Shown: one piece after another, positions 8,270 through 17,523 of the stretch
How the letters are laid out: each line of letters opens with the position of its first letter
How positions within the stretch are numbered: position 1 is the first letter of the stretch
Source: Gordonia polyisoprenivorans
GTDB taxonomy: Bacteria > Actinomycetota > Actinomycetes > Mycobacteriales > Mycobacteriaceae
Reading direction: 5' to 3'
DNA length: 64,000 nucleotides
Assembly: GCF_017654315.1 (NCBI RefSeq)
Contig: NZ_CP072203.1
Span: 2,356,001-2,420,000, forward strand
Notes under the pieces: generated by a model
Database searches by the model: none
What the model saw: the letters and a program-made list of their open reading frames with translations, nothing else
What the model was told of the DNA's origin: nothing
Program-made: the position numbers and the translations under genes

Positions 8270-8720
8270 ACAGGGTTCGGGTGGTACCAACACCGTCCTG
8301 GGGCCGCGTCGGGCGTGCTGACGGAGAGCTCCGCTGTGGTGAATTTGCCGAAAATGATGCTGTCGACGGCGCGCAGAGCGGAGCCGGCTTCGTCGAGTGT
8401 CAGGGCGTCCACCGGGTGCTCATGACACCCGCGGATCGACCGTGACGGCGGGCTCCTCATAGCGACCGCCAAGCATCGTGTACGGAGACGTGACCACGGC
8501 TCGGGCGGCCGGGTAGCTCGCCACCATCGCGTCGATCTCCTCTCGGGCGGAGCCAGGCCGCGCGTCGTCAGCAGGCGCGAGGCCGGCCCAGTTCGGCGCC
8601 GCCGTCCGTTGGGTCGCCGAACGGGCCGCCCTGTTCAGCGCCCGGATCCTCACGTTCTCTCACCTGCACCCGCCACCTGGGCGCGCTCGTCAACGAAGGA
8701 GCCAGAGGACTGCCGAGTCC
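8270..8720. other. degenerate stretch without a recognised gene
   Basis: No continuous gene is supported. The minus strand carries protein-like pieces in two frames, REEIDAMVASYPAARAVV and HPVDALTLDEAGSALRAVDS, that look like the end of a decayed gene, but I do not recognise the family. Confidence 0.4.
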
Positions 8721-8739
8721 CATGCGACGAAAGGGACCC

Positions 8740-9043
8740 GCTGCCGCGTGCATCCACGTCGTGGCCCGGCCGGGGCAGGTCGAGTCGAAGACATACTCGG
8801 CCTGCCGACCAGGATGGCCGCCGAGGCGGCCAAGGATGACGGCACCGAGGCGTGGGCTGTCCATTGGCTCGGCGGCGGCGTCGAGGAGTTCTTCATCTAC
8901 GAGTGCTTCCGCGATGACGAGGCTTCGCCCTCCACCGGCACAACGAGGCGCTCAACGGTCTCGGCAAGCTCCTCGCCGAGACGGCCGAAACGCTCGTCCT
9001 GCTGCCCGGCCGTCTCATCGACGGCGTGCACCGGTTTACCTGA
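8740..9043 (+). pseudogene. decayed ABM-domain (quinol monooxygenase-like) gene
   Basis: Three plus-strand pieces in successive frames read like one small antibiotic-biosynthesis-monooxygenase-type protein: IHVVARPGQVE, then ILGLPTRMAAEAAKD and GGGVEEFFIYECFRDDEA, then ALHRHNEALNGLGKLLAET and PGRLIDGVHRFT ending at TGA 9041-9043. Frame changes fall near 8778 and 8923. The total length of about 95 residues is normal for this family. The assignment rests on the general pattern, so it is moderate. Confidence 0.55.
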
Positions 9044-9055
9044 GCCGACGGGTCG

Positions 9056-10591
9056 TCACGACGAGGTCGTCGCCCAATAGCGCTCGCGCAGCGATCGCTT
9101 GTAGAGCTTGCCGTTCTCCTGACGCGGCAGCTCGGCATCGAAGTCGACGGAGCGAGGGCATTTATAGGCAGCGAGCTGGCCCCGGCAAAACTCGAGGAGC
9201 TCGCGCTCGAACGCGGGGCCGACGTCGTGCCAGTCGACCGGCTGCACGACGGCCTTGACCTCCTCGCCGTACTCCGCGTTAGGTACGCCGAACACAGCGA
9301 CGTCCATGACGCGGGGGTGGGCGGCCAGGACGTTCTCCGCCTCCTGCGGATAGATGTTCACGCCGCCCGAGATGATCATGTACGCCTTGCGATCGGTGAG
9401 GTAGAGGTATCCGTCCTTATCCAGATAGCCGATGTCGCCGACGGTGGTCCAACCGCGGGCGTCGGTCTGGGAGGCGGTCTTCTTCTCGTCATTGAGGTAG
9501 CGGAACGGTTCCGCGCCCTCGGCCCAGATCTCGCCGGTCTGTCCCGGAGGCAGTTGATTGCCGTGCTCATCGAGGATGTGCAGTGTTCCGAGCATTGCCC
9601 GTCCGACGGAGCCGGGGTGCTCCAGCCACTCCGGTGAGGTGATGTAGGTGCCGCCCGTCCCTTCCGAGGAGGAGTAGAACTCGTCGATGATCGGTCCCCA
9701 CCACTCAATCATCTGCTTCTTGATCGGGACCGGACAGGGGGCGGCCGCGTGTACCACGCGCTGGAGGCTGGACAGGTTGTAGCGGGACCGTGCCTTCGCC
9801 GAGAGTCGCAGCGCGCGGATGAACATCGTCGGGACGAGCTGCGCATGAGTAACCTGGTGCCGTTCGATGAGCTCCAGCATCCTCTCCGGCTCGAACCGTT
9901 CCATCACGACCACTGTGCCGCCCATCCGGTGGACCGCCATCGACCAGTAGATCGGTGCGGCGTGGTAGAGCGGTGCGGGGCTGAGGTAGACGTCGCTCTC
10001 TCCAAACCCAAGGGCGCGTAGGAAATTGACCGTGTGGTCGTTGCCGTCCGAAAAGGCCTCGCCCTCGGGGAGCTCGCGGCGGATTCCCTTGGGGCGCCCG
10101 GTTGTGCCGGAGGAGTACGGCAGGACCTGGCCCTCCTCGTCCGCGTGCGGTGTGGTCGGCATGGTCGCGACGAGCTCTTCGAACGAGGAGAAGCCCGGGA
10201 TCCCGCCCCCGACCGCGAGGCGCTGCTCGAGTCCTGGGGTGTGCTCGGCGTCGAGGCCGCCCGCCGTTGTCGCCAGTGAGGAGGCGGCGACGAGCACCCG
10301 GGCGCCGGAGTCATTGACGATGTAGGCCAGCTCCGCGGTGTTGAGGTGGTGGTTGAGCACCACCACATAGAGCCCGGATCGCCGGACGGCCCAGGCGATC
10401 TCGTGATAGCGCGCCGTGTTCTCCATCAGCAGCGCTACCGCGTCGCCACGCCGCAGTCCCAGCGCGTCGAGTGCGTGCGCGAACCGGGTGGACCTTTCAT
10501 CGAGCTCGCGGTAGGTGACGACCTCGCCGCTGAAGCCCATGATTACGGCGGGCCGGGCGGGTGCGGTCTGGGCGAACGTGCCTGGATACAT
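9056..10591 (-). CDS. AMP-dependent acyl-CoA synthetase (ligase)
   Basis: A 511-residue member of the ANL family that would activate a carboxylic acid to its CoA thioester through an acyl-adenylate. The phosphate-binding motif is SSGTTGRPKG (160-169). YSSSEGTGG is the A5-type region, GDIGYLDKDGYLYLTDRKAYM the hinge, and QENGKLYKR carries the C-terminal catalytic Lys. The ATG at 10591 is preferred over the longer frame because the protein then starts at MYPGTFAQ, typical of the family, and AGAGG lies upstream. Next to the FMN oxidoreductase at 10669. Confidence 0.9.
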   Translation of the reverse strand: MYPGTFAQTAPARPAVIMGFSGEVVTYRELDERSTRFAHALDALGLRRGDAVALLMENTARYHEIAWAVRRSGLYVVVLNHHLNTAELAYIVNDSGARVLVAASSLATTAGGLDAEHTPGLEQRLAVGGGIPGFSSFEELVATMPTTPHADEEGQVLPYSSGTTGRPKGIRRELPEGEAFSDGNDHTVNFLRALGFGESDVYLSPAPLYHAAPIYWSMAVHRMGGTVVVMERFEPERMLELIERHQVTHAQLVPTMFIRALRLSAKARSRYNLSSLQRVVHAAAPCPVPIKKQMIEWWGPIIDEFYSSSEGTGGTYITSPEWLEHPGSVGRAMLGTLHILDEHGNQLPPGQTGEIWAEGAEPFRYLNDEKKTASQTDARGWTTVGDIGYLDKDGYLYLTDRKAYMIISGGVNIYPQEAENVLAAHPRVMDVAVFGVPNAEYGEEVKAVVQPVDWHDVGPAFERELLEFCRGQLAAYKCPRSVDFDAELPRQENGKLYKRSLRERYWATTSS

Positions 10592-10668
10592 GGGACCCCT
10601 CTTCTCGGCGGTGAGATGGCAGATGCCGCGACGTGAGGTGAATACACTCACGCCGCGGCACGCATGGG

Positions 10669-11646
10669 TCACACCGGCACGGCGATCTGAGCGGTCGCGG
10701 CGGCGATGTGCTGCTCCGCTTCGGCGACCACGCGGGAGACGAGCTCCGCGCAGGTGGGGATGTCCTTGACCAGACCGACGGACATGCCGGCGGTCCAGAT
10801 GCCGGCCTCGAGGTCGCCGGTTTCGTATACGGTGCGGCCGCGGGCGCCGGCGACGAGCTCGCGGACGTCCTCGAAGATGCCGCCCTGGTCGAGTATGCGG
10901 ATGACGTCGGTGCTGACGGAGTTCCGGGCCACCCGCGCGGTGTTGTTGAGGGTGCGCAGGATGAGGTCGGTGTCGCGCTCGGTCAGGTCGACCATGGTCT
11001 GTTTGACGTTGTCGTGCAGCGGCGCCTCGACGGTGGCCATGAAGCGGGTGCCCATGTTGACGCCCTCGGCGCCGAGCATCAGGGAGGCGGCCAGGCCGCG
11101 GCCATCAGCGATGCCGCCCGACGCGATGATCGGGATGTCGAGGGCGGCGCGCGCGGCCGGGATCAGGACGAGGTTCGTGACGTCGTCCTCGCCGGGATGA
11201 CCCGCGCACTCGAAGCCGTCGACGCTGACGGCGTCGACGCCGACCGCTTGAGCCTTGACGGCGTGCCGGACGCTGGTGCACTTGTGGATGATCTTGACGC
11301 CGTTGGCCTTGAAGAGCTCCATGAACGGAGCGGGGTTGGAGCCGGCCGTCTCGACGACCGTGACGCCGGAATCGACGATCTGCTTGGCGAACTCCATGTG
11401 GGGCATCGGGCGGATTGAGGGCAACACGGTCAGGTTGACCCCGAATGGCTTGTCGGTCATCGTCCGGCAGCGCTCGATCTCCGCACCGAGATCGGCCGGG
11501 GTCGGCTGGGTGAGCGCGGTGAGCATGCCGAGCGCGCCGGCGTTGGCGACACTTGCGACCAGTTCCGCGCGACCGATCCACTGCATGCCGCCCTGGACGA
11601 TGGGATGTTCGATACCGAACGTCTGCGTGATGCGGTTGGAGAACAT
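10669..11646 (-). CDS. nitronate monooxygenase-like FMN oxidoreductase
   Basis: A 325-residue TIM-barrel protein of the nitronate monooxygenase / 2-nitropropane dioxygenase family. HPIVQGGMQWIG at the start, ECAGHPGEDD in the middle and IASGGIADGRGLAASL plus GAEGVNMGTRF form the FMN phosphate site. In actinobacterial catabolic clusters close relatives (for example IpdC of steroid degradation) act as flavin oxidoreductases on CoA esters rather than on nitroalkanes; that role is likely here but is inference. It precedes the synthetase gene in the same direction. Confidence 0.85.
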   Translation of the reverse strand: MFSNRITQTFGIEHPIVQGGMQWIGRAELVASVANAGALGMLTALTQPTPADLGAEIERCRTMTDKPFGVNLTVLPSIRPMPHMEFAKQIVDSGVTVVETAGSNPAPFMELFKANGVKIIHKCTSVRHAVKAQAVGVDAVSVDGFECAGHPGEDDVTNLVLIPAARAALDIPIIASGGIADGRGLAASLMLGAEGVNMGTRFMATVEAPLHDNVKQTMVDLTERDTDLILRTLNNTARVARNSVSTDVIRILDQGGIFEDVRELVAGARGRTVYETGDLEAGIWTAGMSVGLVKDIPTCAELVSRVVAEAEQHIAAATAQIAVPV

Positions 11647-11710
11647 TGCTGATGACTTCCTTCTCGGTGCCTGGCGGCCCCTCGATGGGCTGGCGCAACT
11701 GCCACGGCTA

Positions 11711-11733
11711 AAGATAAACTATCTTACTAGTAA
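11711..11733. promoter_or_regulatory. two overlapping palindromes in a divergent promoter
   Basis: AAGATA-AAC-TATCTT (11711-11725) is a perfect inverted repeat. It overlaps the perfect palindrome TTACTAGTAA (11724-11733). The block lies between the divergent genes starting at 11646 (minus) and 11790 (plus), so it probably controls both. TTACTAGT also occurs in the 33-bp palindrome at 2851. Confidence 0.6.
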
Positions 11734-11789
11734 TACGATATTAGATGAGGCCGGGAATGCGCCGCAAGGCGTTGGCTGCGAGGAGCGCG

Positions 11790-12611
11790 ATGTCCAGGGT
11801 TACGGTATCGATCACCGACGGCGTGGCGGAGGTACGGCTCAACCGACCAGATCGCCGTAATGCCGTCGACGAGGGGATGTTCGTCGGGATCCTGGAGGCT
11901 GCCGCGCAGGTGCGACAGGATCCCTCGATCCGGGCGATCGTGCTCTCCGGCGAGGGCGCCGCCTTCTGTGGTGGGATGGACACGTCGAGTTTCGACCTGA
12001 TGCGCGCCGATGGCCGGTCGGCCGAGTGGCGACCGGCGGACGCCGACGAGACGGCCGCCGAGATCATTGACGTGGACGGTCTCGCCCTCGGTCGCGGACA
12101 GCGGGCAGTGCTCGCGTGGACCACGATGCTCGTCCCGGTGATCGCGGCGGTACAGGGCGCGGCAGTGGGCCTCGGCCTGCAGCTCGCCCTCGGTGCCGAC
12201 ATCCGGATCGTGACGCCGGACGCGACCCTTGGAGCGTTCGAGATCCGCTGGGGTCTCGCGCCCGACAGCTGCGGGACGCAACTGCTCCCCGCGCTGGTCG
12301 GCTTCGACCACGCCATGGAGCTGTGTGCGACCGGCCGCCGCGTCAGCGGCGAGGAGGCGCTGTCGATCGGACTGGCCACCAGGCTCGCTGAGGATCCGCG
12401 CGCGGCGGCGCTGGAGCTGGCCCGGACGATCGCCGGGCGCAATCCCGAGGCGGTCGCGAGCATCGTCCGGCTGTTGCGTGCGGGTCGTCCCCAGCTCGAC
12501 CAGGCGGCGCTCATCGCCGAACGCACCGAGATGTTCGCCAACATCGGCAGCGGCTACCAGCGCGAGGCCGTTGCCGCGGCCCGCGAGGGTCGCGACCCGG
12601 TGTTCGACTGA
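11790..12611 (+). CDS. enoyl-CoA hydratase/isomerase family protein
   Basis: A 273-residue crotonase. FCGGMD and the region AAVGLGLQLALGADI form the oxyanion hole. The first hydratase Glu position is Gln here (GLQLA), while an acidic residue is kept in the second region (AFEIRWGLAPD), so isomerase or other crotonase chemistry is possible. The ATG at 11790 is favoured over 11745 because GAGGAG precedes it. It is followed closely by a hotdog thioesterase and an acyl-CoA synthetase, a small plus-strand operon. Confidence 0.85.
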   Translation: MSRVTVSITDGVAEVRLNRPDRRNAVDEGMFVGILEAAAQVRQDPSIRAIVLSGEGAAFCGGMDTSSFDLMRADGRSAEWRPADADETAAEIIDVDGLALGRGQRAVLAWTTMLVPVIAAVQGAAVGLGLQLALGADIRIVTPDATLGAFEIRWGLAPDSCGTQLLPALVGFDHAMELCATGRRVSGEEALSIGLATRLAEDPRAAALELARTIAGRNPEAVASIVRLLRAGRPQLDQAALIAERTEMFANIGSGYQREAVAAAREGRDPVFD

Positions 12612-12627
12612 GCGGCGGAAGACATCG

Positions 12628-13248
12628 ATGTGGATCACCGAAGAGATGCCGGTGTCGGAGGCGTCACTGCGAACACCGGCGGAGCTGGATCACCTCGTTG
12701 AGCACCTGCGGGAGTCCCCGGTCGAGTGCGGGCTCGGGCCGCAGCCGCAGCCGGTGGGGCCGGGCCACCTCACCGCGCACCTGCCGCTGAACGATCTCAC
12801 CTGGTTGCCCGGCGGTCGCGTCAGTCCATTAGTCATGGCCACCGGGTCCCGAGATCGCCGCCCCGGTCGCGGTCGAGTCGGCGACGCTACGGTTCGACCG
12901 CGACCGGTGATCGTCGAGCCGGCGACGGACGACGTCGCACAGGCGCGGGTAATCCTCGACGAGGCGATGATCAACAACCGGGGCAGCGTGCACGGCGGCC
13001 TGCTCCTCGGGATCGCGATGCGCGTGCAGGACGCGTTCCTCGGCGACGGCGGCGGGCAGGGACTCACTCTCACCGCGCGGTTCCTGCGCCCGGCGGTACC
13101 GGACTTCGGGCATCTGGAGTGTCGCACCGGGTTCGTCAGACCAGGCAGTACTTTCCGGACCGTACGCGCGCAACTGCTGCGACCCGCCGGCGTCGTCGTC
13201 CCCGAGGCGACCGGCACCGGCGTGGTCCCGAGCCGGACGGAGCTGTGA
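12628..13248 (+). CDS. PaaI-type hotdog thioesterase with an out-of-frame patch
   Basis: A 206-residue open frame. The second half is a good hotdog thioesterase domain (NNRGSVHGGLLLGIAMRVQD, then TARFLRPA), which would hydrolyse an acyl-CoA. Between about 12846 and 12906 the annotated frame is arginine-rich with poor third-position GC, whereas the neighbouring frame reads PEIAAPVAVESATLRFDRDR with almost all G or C at third positions. Two compensating single-base shifts probably occurred there, replacing about 20 residues without ending the protein. The ATG at 12628 is 16 bp after the crotonase stop. Confidence 0.7.
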   Translation: MWITEEMPVSEASLRTPAELDHLVEHLRESPVECGLGPQPQPVGPGHLTAHLPLNDLTWLPGGRVSPLVMATGSRDRRPGRGRVGDATVRPRPVIVEPATDDVAQARVILDEAMINNRGSVHGGLLLGIAMRVQDAFLGDGGGQGLTLTARFLRPAVPDFGHLECRTGFVRPGSTFRTVRAQLLRPAGVVVPEATGTGVVPSRTEL

Positions 13249-14909
13249 TGAGCGCCTGTTCGTACACGCCGGGCGGAGACCCGGCGACTGATCCGTGGTG
13301 GTACTTCCCCGCGGACGCGCGCAAGCGGTACGACCTGGAGTGTCGCAGCATCCCGAACGCACTGCGTCTCACCGCGCAGCGTCATCCGGACCTCGAGGCG
13401 ATAGTGGGTGAGGACGGTCGGCGCACTTTTGCTGAACTCGAGCAGGACATGATCCACGCGGTCCGCGGCGTGATCGCTCTGGGCGTGCGGCCGGGCGATC
13501 GGATCGCGGTTTGGGCGCCGAATTGCGCGCGCTGGGTGACGGCGGCGCTCGGCATCCTGGGCGCGGGCGGTGTCCTTGTGCCGGTGAACACCCGCTTCAA
13601 GGGCGAGGAGGCGGCCTACGTCCTGCGCAAGAGCGGTGCCAGCGCGCTGTTCGTCGTGGCCGACTTCCTCGGCACCGACTACACCGCCATGCTCCAGGCG
13701 GCCGACCCCGAACTCGAGGTCCTGCGGCCGGCCCGCACGATCGTGATCGACGGCGAGGTCCGCCCGCAACAGCTTTCCTGGGAGCGTTTCCTGGATGACG
13801 GGTCGACCGTGAGCGAGGCGGACGCGCTTGCGGCCGTGGATGTGGTCACGCCGGACTCGCTCTCCGACATCATGTTCACTTCGGGCACGACCGGGCACCC
13901 CAAGGGTGTGCAGCTCACACACGGTCAGTCGCTGCGCGCACACGGTGGCTACTCCAAGTTGATGGGCTTCGAACCCGGCGACCGTTACCTGATCGTGCCG
14001 CCCTTCTTCCACACCTTCGGCTACAAGGCGGGCTGGATGGCCTGTCTCGTGCACGGCGTGACGATCATCCCGGCCCAGGTCTTCGACACCGATGGCGTCA
14101 TGCAAGTCGTCGAGCGGGAGAGGGTCACGATCCTGTTCGGGCCGCCGACGATCTTCCAGTCGATCCTGGACTCGCCGAAGCGCTCCTCGTACGACCTGAG
14201 CAGCATCCGCAACGTGATGCTCTCTTCGACCGTGGTCCCGGCGGACCTGCTGGTCCGCACACAAGAGGAGCTGCGGCCCGAGCTCATTCATGGGGGGTAC
14301 GGCCTCACCGAGGCGACCTCGCTCGTCAGTGCCGCGATCCCGGGTGCTGACAGCATCGAACAGATCGCCACCACCGTCGGCCGGCCGGCGCTCGACATCG
14401 AGGTCCGCATCGTCGACGACGAGGGTCGCGATGTCGCGACCGGGGAGCCCGGCGAGCTACTCGCGCGCGGTTACAACATCATGCGTGGCTATTGGGAAGA
14501 GCCCGAGCGCACGGCCGAGGCCATCGACTCCGACGGCTGGCTGCGCACCGGCGACATCGCGACGATGGACGAGCAGCGCTATATCCGGATCACCGACCGC
14601 AAGAAGGACATGATCCTGGTCGGCGGCTTCAATGTGTATCCGGCCGAGGTCGAGCGGATCCTGCGCAGGCATCCCGATGTCCAGGACATCGCAGTCGTGG
14701 CGGCACCCGACGCACGGTTGGGTGAGGTCGCGGTGGCCTTCGTGGTCCCGCGGCCAGGCACCGGGTTGACCGAGGCCGACTTCCTCGCCTGGTCCGCCGA
14801 CCAGATCGCGAATTTCAAGCGCCCACGCCGCGCGATCCTGGTCGACGCGCTGCCCCGCAACGCGAGTATGAAGGTCTTGAAGAAGGAGCTTCGCGACCGC
14901 GCCCAGTGA
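13248..14909 (+). CDS. FadD-type acyl-CoA synthetase
   Basis: A 553-residue ANL ligase. Motifs: TSGTTGHPKG (211-220), HGGYGLTEAT, TGDIATMDEQRYIRITDRKK and the C-terminal NASMKVLKKEL with the catalytic Lys. The N-terminus and overall layout resemble the FadD3/FACL group used for steroid-ring propionates and other bulky acids, but that is only resemblance. The ATG at 13248 overlaps the stop of the thioesterase (TGATG), so expression is coupled. Confidence 0.9.
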   Translation: MSACSYTPGGDPATDPWWYFPADARKRYDLECRSIPNALRLTAQRHPDLEAIVGEDGRRTFAELEQDMIHAVRGVIALGVRPGDRIAVWAPNCARWVTAALGILGAGGVLVPVNTRFKGEEAAYVLRKSGASALFVVADFLGTDYTAMLQAADPELEVLRPARTIVIDGEVRPQQLSWERFLDDGSTVSEADALAAVDVVTPDSLSDIMFTSGTTGHPKGVQLTHGQSLRAHGGYSKLMGFEPGDRYLIVPPFFHTFGYKAGWMACLVHGVTIIPAQVFDTDGVMQVVERERVTILFGPPTIFQSILDSPKRSSYDLSSIRNVMLSSTVVPADLLVRTQEELRPELIHGGYGLTEATSLVSAAIPGADSIEQIATTVGRPALDIEVRIVDDEGRDVATGEPGELLARGYNIMRGYWEEPERTAEAIDSDGWLRTGDIATMDEQRYIRITDRKKDMILVGGFNVYPAEVERILRRHPDVQDIAVVAAPDARLGEVAVAFVVPRPGTGLTEADFLAWSADQIANFKRPRRAILVDALPRNASMKVLKKELRDRAQ

Positions 14910-14929
14910 CCGGCGGACGCGGTCGCAGG

Positions 14930-15075
14930 GCAGCTCAGCCGCTTGGCGCCCTCATCTGAGGCACCGTGTCATTGCCGCCGTCGCGGTCGAGGTCCGCAAC
15001 CACCACCGATGCTCCAGCCGGGCTGAAAGCGGCGGTCACGACAGCCGCCTCGCCGCCAACGCGCGACCTACAATC
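14930..15075 (-). pseudogene. SDR N-terminal fragment
   Basis: On the minus strand the piece AAFSPAGASVVVADLDRDG, preceded in another frame by IVGRALAARRLS, is the beta2/beta3 region of a short-chain dehydrogenase. The frame ends at a stop near 14936. Neither the complete TGxxxGxG motif nor the catalytic part remains. Confidence 0.5.
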
Positions 15076-15230
15076 ATGTGGTCACCCCGCTGGCGGCCCG
15101 TCCAGACCGGCGTCCCCTTCTCGAGGAGCGCGCGCCGGGCCTCGGCGGCGTCGTCGGATCCGTGGGCGAGGATCTGGGTCCGGTTCTCGATCTCGAGGGC
15201 GGCATCGAGGGACGGTGCATCGCGCCAACC
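15036..15230 (-). pseudogene. crotonase C-terminal fragment
   Basis: The minus strand encodes SLDAALEIENRTQILAHGSD, then EARRALLEKGTPVWTGR, the normal C-terminal end of an enoyl-CoA hydratase (compare EKRAPVWKSR at the end of the gene at 7466). Third positions are strongly GC in this frame. Nothing of the crotonase core precedes it, so it is a deletion remnant. Confidence 0.7.
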
Positions 15231-15244
15231 CCTAGGAAGACGAG

Positions 15245-15885
15245 GTGCCGTCCTCGGACGCCGCGATCAGCGAGCGCAGGTATTTTGGCCACCCAGTTGC
15301 GCGGCCCCCAGGAGCGGTCGTCTCCGCCCCCGGAGGGTCTGATTGCCCATCGAACCGTGCCGGTGACCCGGCCCAGATGCTGGTAGTGCCTGTCAGCCTG
15401 ACCCGGCAGGAAGATCAGGTCGATGTGGCGCTGGTCCGACCCCATCACGTTGTCGAGGCCGGTGGAGTCGACCTGAAGTGGAAGTGAGGGTCGATCGCCG
15501 CCTCTGCGGTCGGGGCGGTCACGAACGCCGCCTTCGGATCGGTGAGCATCCACAGGTCGTCAAACAGTGACAGAACGCCACGGTAGGTGACGCGGTGGAG
15601 CGGTACGGGTCGCCGATCTGCCACTCCTGGCCGTCGACGACCAGGCCGTTCTCGGCAACCGGGGAGAGGGAAAACGTGAACGCGCTGCAGCCATCGGGAA
15701 GAGAACGGCAGGACGAGACCTCGGCGTGACCTTCTTTGGGCCGCATCCTGATCCGGAGCCAGCCGCCGAGCCCATTCTTCGCGTCGTAGAAGTCGATGTA
15801 GTGGCTCTCGTTCCAGACCTTCTCTTCTCGGGACCGACCGCGTGGACGTAGTCGTCAACGGCGATGAGAATTCTCGGCGCTTGCG
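15245..15885 (-). pseudogene. decayed AttH/CrtC-lipocalin-like (DUF7064/DUF7065) gene
   Basis: Minus-strand pieces in order but in several frames: VDDYVHAVGPEK, KVWNESHYIDFYDAKNGLGG, RMRPKEGHAEV, LRP-type VTYRGVLSLFDDLWMLTDPK, and finally HYQHLGRVTGTVRWAI with DRSWGPRNW. The start and the S-W-G-P-R motif are characteristic of lipocalin-like proteins related to CrtC/AttH found in sterol and terpenoid catabolic clusters. At least three frame changes are needed and the C-terminal domain is cut. It lies downstream of the SDR at 15887 and was probably once the last gene of that operon. Confidence 0.65.
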
Positions 15886-15886
15886 C

Positions 15887-16624
15887 TCATGCACCCATGC
15901 CCAGGCCGCCATCGGCCTGGAGTACGGCTCCGGTGACGTATCCGCCATCGGGGTGCAGCAGCATCGCCACGACGTGGGCGAGCTCCTCGGGCCGACCACG
16001 ACGGCGGGCCGGGATCATCGCGGCGATCGCGTTTTGATCGGCATCGCTCATGCCGTTGGTCATGTCGGTCTCGTAGACACCGGGCACAACGCAGTTGACC
16101 GTGATGCCCTTGTGCGCCCCGGCGCGGGCCAGCGACCGGGTCAGGCCGATGAGGGCGGCCTTCGAGGCGCCGTACGCCGCCTCCTTGCCGTTCCCGCTGG
16201 TGGCCGTCACCGACCCGATGTTGACTACGCGCCCGTAGCCCTCGGTCTCCATCGCCGACCACAGCGCCTGGGTGAGAAGGAAGGCGGCCCTGACATTGAC
16301 GTCGAGGATCTGGTCCCACATCTCGACGGAGGTGTCGACGACGCGCGCGTCGAGAAGTATCCCGTGGTTGTTGACCAAGTGCGACACCTGGCCGTGATGT
16401 TCGACGACTTCGGCCACGACGCGACCACAGGCCCCCGCGTCGCCCAGATCGGCGCGGTGGACCGAGACGTCGAGGCCCTCAGCCACCGCGGCGGCTGCGA
16501 AGGCTTCGGCGGCCGCGTCGTCGGATCGGTAGATCGCCGCGACGTGCCCGCCATCAAGCGCGAGCCGGCGCGTGATGGCGGCACCGATACCGCGGGTACC
16601 GCCGGTGACGATGGCGGTCGGCAT
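15887..16624 (-). CDS. SDR, FabG-like 3-oxoacyl reductase/3-hydroxyacyl dehydrogenase
   Basis: A 245-residue SDR with TGGTRGIG (7-14), VNNHGI in place of NNAG, and YGASK as catalytic Tyr/Lys. The C-terminal VTGAVLQADGGLGMG is typical FabG. It probably interconverts a 3-hydroxyacyl and 3-ketoacyl-CoA. It follows the crotonase with a 3-bp gap in the minus operon starting at 18744. Confidence 0.88.
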   Translation of the reverse strand: MPTAIVTGGTRGIGAAITRRLALDGGHVAAIYRSDDAAAEAFAAAAVAEGLDVSVHRADLGDAGACGRVVAEVVEHHGQVSHLVNNHGILLDARVVDTSVEMWDQILDVNVRAAFLLTQALWSAMETEGYGRVVNIGSVTATSGNGKEAAYGASKAALIGLTRSLARAGAHKGITVNCVVPGVYETDMTNGMSDADQNAIAAMIPARRRGRPEELAHVVAMLLHPDGGYVTGAVLQADGGLGMGA

Positions 16625-16627
16625 GGA

Positions 16628-17470
16628 TCAGTCCGCCGGCAGCGGGGCCGGGGCGCGGTGCGTCTCGGGGTCCCACGGGGAGAAGTCGGGCTCGCGCTTC
16701 TCCAGGAAGGAGTTGATGCCCTCGCGGAAGTCGGAGTGGCCGCGCAGCGTGTCGTACCACCAGCGGATCGCCATGACGCGGGCTTCCTCCTGGGTGCTGT
16801 CCAGCGCCTCGTACACCTGCTGCTTGATGATGCCCATCGCCACCGGCGAGGAGAGCTTCGCCAGGTTGCGGGCGAACTCGATGGTCTCGTCCATGAAGGT
16901 GTCCGCTTCGAAGACCCTGTCGACCAACCCGAGCCGGAGGGCCTCCTCGCCCCGGACGATGCGCGAGGTGAAGAGCAGGTCGAGCGCCTTCGACGGGCCC
17001 AGGACGCGAGGGAGGATCCAGGCCAGTCCGTGCTCGGCCATGATTCCCCGCTGGCTGAAAGAGGTGGTGATCTTGGCGCGGGTGGTGGTGAAGCGCAGGT
17101 CGCAGTTCATCGCCACGATCAGGCCGATGCCTGCGCAGGCGCCGTTGATCGCGGCGATGACCGGCTTGCGGATGTTGCGCGGGTAGGTGACAGGTACTCG
17201 CTTGTGCGGGTTGGTCGACGCGCCGCCCTCGTTGGCCTGGCTGGACAGGGTGTCCGAGTCCATGCCGGGGCAGAAGGTCTTGCCCCTACCGGTGACGATG
17301 ATGACGCGCACCTCCGGGTCAGCTTCGCACTCGTCGAGCTTGCGGTAGTACTCGATCTCCATGGACACCGAGTAAGAGTTCGCGCGATCCGGGCGGTTGA
17401 AGGAGAGGACGGCGACGCCGTCCTTGACCTCGCGCAGGACAAGGGAGTCGGTGTCGATTGTGTCGGTCAT
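16628..17470 (-). CDS. enoyl-CoA hydratase/isomerase family protein
   Basis: A 280-residue crotonase beginning MTDTIDTDSLVL. FCPGMDSD and NGACAGIGLIVAMNCDL form the oxyanion hole. The first hydratase Glu is absent (GLIVA), the second region has an acidic residue (GIMAEHGLAW). This pattern is common in crotonases of uncertain reaction. The ATG at 17470 is chosen because GAGCCTCC-type upstream sequence and family length favour it; the frame extends upstream only as an artefact. Second gene of the minus operon. Confidence 0.87.
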   Translation of the reverse strand: MTDTIDTDSLVLREVKDGVAVLSFNRPDRANSYSVSMEIEYYRKLDECEADPEVRVIIVTGRGKTFCPGMDSDTLSSQANEGGASTNPHKRVPVTYPRNIRKPVIAAINGACAGIGLIVAMNCDLRFTTTRAKITTSFSQRGIMAEHGLAWILPRVLGPSKALDLLFTSRIVRGEEALRLGLVDRVFEADTFMDETIEFARNLAKLSSPVAMGIIKQQVYEALDSTQEEARVMAIRWWYDTLRGHSDFREGINSFLEKREPDFSPWDPETHRAPAPLPAD

Positions 17471-17523
17471 GTGAGCCTCCGGATGGGGTCGGGTGGGATC
17501 GGATCGGGCAGTGGGGGAGCAGC

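Noticed and set aside
12690..14291. A 533-codon minus-strand frame opposite the FadD-type synthetase
   Set aside because: The synthetase has all ANL motifs; this frame has none.
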